Positions 60,101 to 64,000 of a stretch of 64,000 nucleotides of DNA are shown in pieces. Positions within the stretch are counted from its first letter, which is position 1. Each line of letters starts with the position of its first letter. The stretch is taken from the NCBI GenBank assembly GCA_958299035.1, contig CATQJL010000001.1, positions 50,904,461-50,968,460 on the forward strand, read 5' to 3'. Source of the stretch: Cylicocyclus nassatus (Eukaryota > Nematoda > Chromadorea > Rhabditida > Strongylidae). The position numbers and the translations under genes were made by a program. The notes under the pieces are model-generated. The model did no database searches. It was given only the letters and a program-made list of their open reading frames with translations, and was not told the origin of the DNA.

Positions 60101-63100
60101 TTCCTGTCATGATTTTCTCAAGAGTGCAGCGTACTAAAAAAGACATTGATTAAATATAAATCAGTGCTGTAGCTAAGAAGTGACGCACTTAATACCATAG
60201 CAATTACTCTGATGTTCACCAAAAGGCTTTTTATGGACAGAACAAAAGAGAACTCTGCAGTTTTGATAAGAAATTAGAAGCAATTTTTCATAATCATTGC
60301 TGCGGGATGAACAAAGGCTTTGATTTGTAGTTGGCCGAAGACTTGTTAGAAATTGTTTCTGACTCGCTACAGAAATGGATACTGCAAAAATTTATGGCAC
60401 TCAGATATTATACGTACCATTCGATTCAACTGGCTTGGCTTCGAGAAGGCGTGGCTTCGTGACCTAATTAAGGTTAGGCAATAATCAGCGAGCACTCGCG
60501 AGAGAGAGACGCAGGTGCGTCGCGAGTGCGCGCGGTCTCAATTAGGCCACAAAGCCCCGCCTTCTCGAAGCCAAGCCAGTTGAATCAAAGGTCAGGTGCC
60601 TAAACAAGTCAATGAATCTATTAAATTACAGACATTTATTATGAGTAGTATGCAAACTAAACTGCTCAAGATCTAAATGAAAGCAATATTTGTAAGCAAT
60701 ATAGGGTGCATAGGAAGAACAAACAAGTAAGGGATGATATGAAAGCTTGACTGAACGTTACGATGTTTGAGTAGCCAAGCGAAAAAGAAGCAATCGTAAA
60801 AACTCGTCTCTGTTCTTGACTGTGGCTATATAAAGTTCAAGATTTACCGTTGGCGTGACTGTTGAGGATAGTTGATCTCCTGATGCGGCCAACGTTCCCT
60901 TCAACATATCATGAGTCTGTGACGTTTTCCTCTCTTCCTTCTCCCGCTCTTTTTCTGTTTCCGATGACCAGTCAATATCCTCGGCTTCACCTTCGCTGTC
61001 AGATCCATTGTCGCCGCCCTTAAAAAAAATTGAAACTCCAATATACGAATGCCAAGGGAGACGGTCAAGGGGCGCGGTTTCTCCAGAGGTCACCAATAAC
61101 AGCCCATTTTATAGCTATGCGAGTCTTCCTACGGTACAAAGTGCTCTATCCTACTATTTGAACGTACAAGTTTACAGAGTCAAAGATTGAGCAGCAAAGT
61201 GCGAGGGGAGTTGGACATACGGTATATGCCCAACTTCCATCGGCTACGAGACAACATGCTATAAACAAACAGAGTCCAAATCTTGCTTGAAGACCTTATT
61301 TTCGGCATGCTTTCTTCAGACACACTACCATAAAGAAACTGTAAAACTTCTTACTACCTACAATGTTACTTTTCCCTATAAACTTCAAAATCGCTTCGCT
61401 AAAGTCGTATGGATTAAAGGCACCGTCCACCCAGATTTTCGACTTTCACGTTTTTGTCGTTTCAGGGCCTTCTCATGTCCCTGATTCCGAATATGAAGTC
61501 GAGAATGCTCGAAAACTCCGACAATCCCCGTTCCGGAGGACCCACAGGCCGGCTTTCCGGAACGGTGATTGGATGGGCGCGCAAAAATGGGCGGGCATGG
61601 ATGGGGGGGAGGGCATGGATGGGGGTCCTCGTGCATCGTTGCTATTCCGAAGCGATTTTCTCGCTTCCGAAGCGGCATTTTGCGCCGCGACTTGGGCATT
61701 GGATTGATAGGGGACCTTATTATTATAAGCTGCCAAAAACTCAACACCCTCAACTCAGGGTGGACGGTGCCTTTAAGGTTATTGTTCCTGGCGATTCCGA
61801 TGTATCATTATAGTGATATCGACTTTGGTAGCTCATTTTTATACCCTTGCGCTAGGTACACAGTCTAGATTCAAGAATAGTGCAGCACGGAAGTTGACAT
61901 TGTGATTACTTGGATACGTCTCGATGAACGCCTTGTGTGATCACGTTCTAAGGAAACCATACTGCGAAAAGTGTTTTGATCATTCCAAAAATGGCGAGGA
62001 CATCTATACGATGGCAAGAACAAAAAATCTTCGAGGAGAACAAAAAAGTAAAGAAGCACATGCTCACTGAACTGTAAGGCATGCGTCATCTGTTGGATCA
62101 AACTCATCTCAAATCTAAACAAATAATACAATTCTGGGGCAAAAACGATTCTCCTCGAAATACCACAAGCGGTGGCGAAACACCCTCTGCTGAAGACATT
62201 GGGAACGACAAAAAAATCAAGAGTAATGAACGAAATCGTTTGTTTTGGAATCAACATGCTGAATTTTTTGAGCAAATGACTTCGGCTTTGCTCATGCTTT
62301 ATCTGAGAAGAAGAAGACTATAGAAAAGAGGGAGTGAATGAAAAGATACGTGACTACCTTACGTAACTATGCAAGAAAGGACTTCGCAATTACTTTATCT
62401 CAATTCAGCACAAGAAAATGGCCCCCGTGACATAAGAATTAACTAAAAAAGCAATTTTAAAGTTTCAAGACGGAAGAGATGCTCCACCGGGAAAATTTTT
62501 TGAGATTTCACTCTTGATAATGTGTCTGAAGAAATACATCAAAAATAAGGTCTCTAAACAAGATTTGGGCCCTTTTGTTTGTAGCATGTTATCTCGCAGC
62601 CGATGGAAGTTGGGCATATACCGTACGTCGGGGAGTTGCGTTGCCAAAGGCAATAACCCTACGAATGAGACTACACAGCAAGGATTTCATTATTCTCAAT
62701 TCTGAGATCTCCTAAGATGACTACATACCCTAATTTCCGGGGTATAAGGCGCAGTAGCTTTTACCGCGCGCGAGCTGATGATGATGACGTACGCGATGCG
62801 CGGCGCCGCGCAAGCAGCCAACAGCAACCTCTTTCATTCAGGTAGCTTTTTGCTCCCTTTCTTTGCTGTTTTCCTCTCAGTAGTGATTTGTTTCAGAACA
62901 AATCTCTGCTTTCTCTTCTATTCTTCACGAATGACAAGAATAAAACAAACAGCACCTTTAAAGTATCAGTAGTGTCATTGTAAAGGAGAGCACAGTTTTG
63001 GTACCAGTAGCATTATTGGAAACAAAGGAAAGCACAAAAGTAGCACCGGGGATTAACCACAGCAGTCTTGAGTCTTTAGTTTTCTAGATTTAGAGAGCAA

Positions 63101-63966
63101 TCGTTTAGAAAGCGTTTTCGCGCGCCATTGTTCGCTGCGGCGGGTGCGCCTTATACAAGGTGCGCCTTATACCCCGGAAATTAGGGTAATACCTAGACGT
63201 AACGACTAGGTAATGGCCTATTATCTCCGTGCGCAACATTCTCGCACAGGTTAATACTGTAACGCCACTTCGCGATAATTACTTATTGCAACCCACACGT
63301 AACGAGCGCCCCCCAGGAAAGCAGCCAATGAGACAAATCATAGCTAATTTTTACTCCTAAGCACCACTGTAGAAGTCTAATTTAGATTATCGTACGATAG
63401 CTGCTTTGTTTGGGGAGAAAGAGCGCTTCGTGCTCATGAAGCAGACCTCGACAAACTTATTGACCAACCTTCCCAATCACACCTATTAAATGAAAATTGA
63501 GAAATAAGATATACACTCTCGAACTACAGAAAAATACAACAAACCCTGTCGTAGATTGCAGGAAGAATCTCTTTAGATCTAGTGAAGAACGGTCGAAGAC
63601 CAGGCCTGGGATTACTTCCTATAGAGATGTCGTCTGCTGCCATTTCAGGTCCTGCAAACGCCCTCTTTTAGATTATCAACGCACTTGCTGACAAAAGCGA
63701 AGGTTGCCTTTTTGGTTTACACATTCGAACCCCATGCAATATTCGTTGTAACAAGGTACAGACTCTCTAGCAAACTTGTATCAGAAATTACGCAAACACG
63801 GGAAAGTACCTCTAGGTAACCCTGATTTCACTGCATGTTCAGAACAAGATCTACGAAGTCTACAAATCTCACCAGAGTCACTCATATTTTCCAATTCTTC
63901 GAAGAGATCTTGCAACTCTTTGTCGGTGGGGACCATAGCAGCAGAAGCAGATCTTGAAGGGATTCC
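54137..63966 (-). CDS. pacs-1: PACS family sorting/adaptor protein, 3' part (5' end outside window)
   Basis: PACS proteins bind acidic-cluster cargo such as furin and direct traffic between TGN, endosomes and ER-mitochondria contacts. Fourteen exons join with perfect phase: 63873-63966, 63545-63651, 60848-61018, 59214-59372, 58931-59097, 58798-58870, 58633-58747, 58399-58577, 58062-58221, 56415-56506, 54610-54707, 54465-54555, 54316-54403 and 54137-54261, giving 572 residues and TAA. Landmarks in order are LRPFFTRS, an acidic block (GSDSEGEAEDIDW), VGVIGGDRFMGQILRAYVE, SNWLHYLRFAVIPAPHS, LNLPIGEALLQM, FVPFLTEVRVG, HVEYWLGRDQ, MKATFRTLVITR, VSRLLCSG and the family C-terminus VRYFQCSSQWQTHIKSFPLS. 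The N-terminal cargo-binding region lies beyond the right edge. The 58062 exon uses a GC donor (CAG|GCAAGT). Its introns carry at least seven mobile elements. Confidence 0.94.
55111..55565. mobile_element. 455-bp TTAA-flanked MITE in a PACS intron
   Basis: TTAA lies at 55107-55110 and 55566-55569. The ends are AGGCAGTGTC and its exact inverse. The inverted arms are over 180 bp (AAAGTCGNTTTTGAGATTTTG, GGTGGGCGGGGCNGTTCAC, AGCGATCTTCTT). Confidence 0.85.
55681..56148. mobile_element. 468-bp TTAA-flanked MITE in the same PACS intron
   Basis: TTAA lies at 55677-55680 and 56149-56152. The ends are AGGCAGCGTCC and, inverted, AGGCGGTCC. Internal hairpins include CAATACGTG...CACGTATTG and GGGCGGAGT...ACTCCGCCC. 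It sits 116 bp from the previous family member and carries the CCACCCAGA subterminal motif shared with the 61418 copy. Confidence 0.8.
57495..57786 (+). mobile_element. 292-bp Helitron-like element
   Basis: It starts TCTTATATATAAAGCTGAATG, continues with GTATGTCTGTCTGTATG repeats and ends GCCGGGCGGAGCCGGG...CAGCTAG. It sits between A and T, as Helitrons do. It is nearly the reverse complement of the 4001-4300 copy and lies in the PACS intron 56507-58061. Confidence 0.8.
59546..59941. mobile_element. 396-bp foldback MITE in a PACS intron
   Basis: The ends are CTAAAATCCCATAGATA and the inverse. The arms of about 180 bp (GGTTTAATTTACCGGTGAAA, GCTCCGCCCCTCAACTC, CCCCGCCCACT) are almost perfectly complementary around a short spacer. 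Target duplication is not clear. Confidence 0.75.
60416..60592. mobile_element. 177-bp short relative of the 32.6-36.7 kb foldback
   Basis: The ends are ACCATTCGATTCAACTGG and its inverse, then GCTTGGCTTCGAGAAGGCG on both sides, the same terminal sequence as the 4.1-kb foldback. The centre is a GAGAGAGACGCAGGTGCGTCGC-type hairpin. It lies between PACS exons 60848 and 59372. Confidence 0.75.
61418..61772. mobile_element. 355-bp TTAA-flanked MITE in a PACS intron
   Basis: TTAA lies at 61414-61417 and 61773-61776. The ends are AGGCACCGTCCACCC and its exact inverse. The interior includes (GGGCATGGATGGGGG)n-like sequence. The open frames over it on both strands are products of the repeat. Confidence 0.85.
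61860..62470. other. Intronic stretch with an unassigned plus-strand frame
   Basis: A plus-strand open frame at 62081-62323 (containing LKSKQIIQFWGKNDSPRN) lies inside a PACS intron, antisense to the gene. An adjacent short frame (RWQEQKIFEENKK) precedes it. I recognise neither; they may be remnants of an inserted gene or element. Confidence 0.25.
62728..63186. mobile_element. 459-bp MITE with 26-bp perfect inverted ends, TA target
   Basis: CCCTAATTTCCGGGGTATAA with GGCGCA forms the left end and its exact inverse the right end. TA flanks both (62726-62727, 63187-63188). A GC-rich palindromic core motif (GCGCGCGAG, CGCGGCGCCGCGC) lies near the left end. Probably a Tc1/mariner-type non-autonomous element in the PACS intron 61019-63544. 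Confidence 0.8.
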
Positions 63967-64000
63967 CTACAATATAACATGTTAGCCAAGCTGAACGATT

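Noticed and set aside
61363..61868. Long frames in all directions around 61.4-61.8 kb
   Set aside because: They are contained in a TTAA-flanked MITE with inverted ends and GGGCATGGATGG-type repeats.

Overview
The window is nuclear DNA of a nematode, most likely a strongylid such as a hookworm. The evidence is many short introns bounded by GT and TTTTCAG-like acceptors, an sre-type chemoreceptor fragment, an RTE-class retrotransposon of the kind common in hookworms, and a very dense load of small palindromic DNA transposons. There is no bacterial gene organisation. Gene models were assembled by hand from reading-frame continuity, splice phase and remembered family motifs; no alignment or search was run.

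Layout. 1-9.7 kb is mostly repeats plus an sre-like chemoreceptor fragment. 9.8-12.8 kb (minus) is a TRMT1 tRNA m2,2G26 dimethyltransferase gene of at least 11 exons. Head to head with it, 393 bp away, 13.2-24.2 kb (plus) is a CABIN1-type gene, the large TPR-like subunit of the HIRA histone H3.3 chaperone complex. A WDR74/Nsa1 ribosome-biogenesis gene (24.4-28.6 kb, plus, 13 phase-consistent exons) follows only 248 bp after it. 28.6-37.4 kb is a mobile-element block: MITEs, Helitron-like pieces, a 2.0-kb element with 15-bp perfect inverted ends and a 4.1-kb foldback with a 1.66-kb insertion.

37.4-51.9 kb (plus) holds an inferred gene with an N-terminal hydrophobic segment, one complete extended Tudor domain, a C-terminal transmembrane segment and a serine-rich tail. 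A 6.6-kb intron inside its Tudor domain contains a full-length RTE retrotransposon with 11-bp target duplications, which is itself interrupted by a 2,048-bp TA-flanked DNA element. A later intron holds a hAT-type element with an 8-bp duplication. 54.1-64.0 kb (minus) is the 3' two thirds of a PACS (phosphofurin acidic cluster sorting) gene, 14 phase-consistent exons, running off the right edge.

The genes are household functions (tRNA modification, chromatin assembly, 60S biogenesis, membrane traffic) and form no single pathway. The most unusual material is the transposon architecture, readable to the base from target duplications, and the Tudor-plus-membrane protein.
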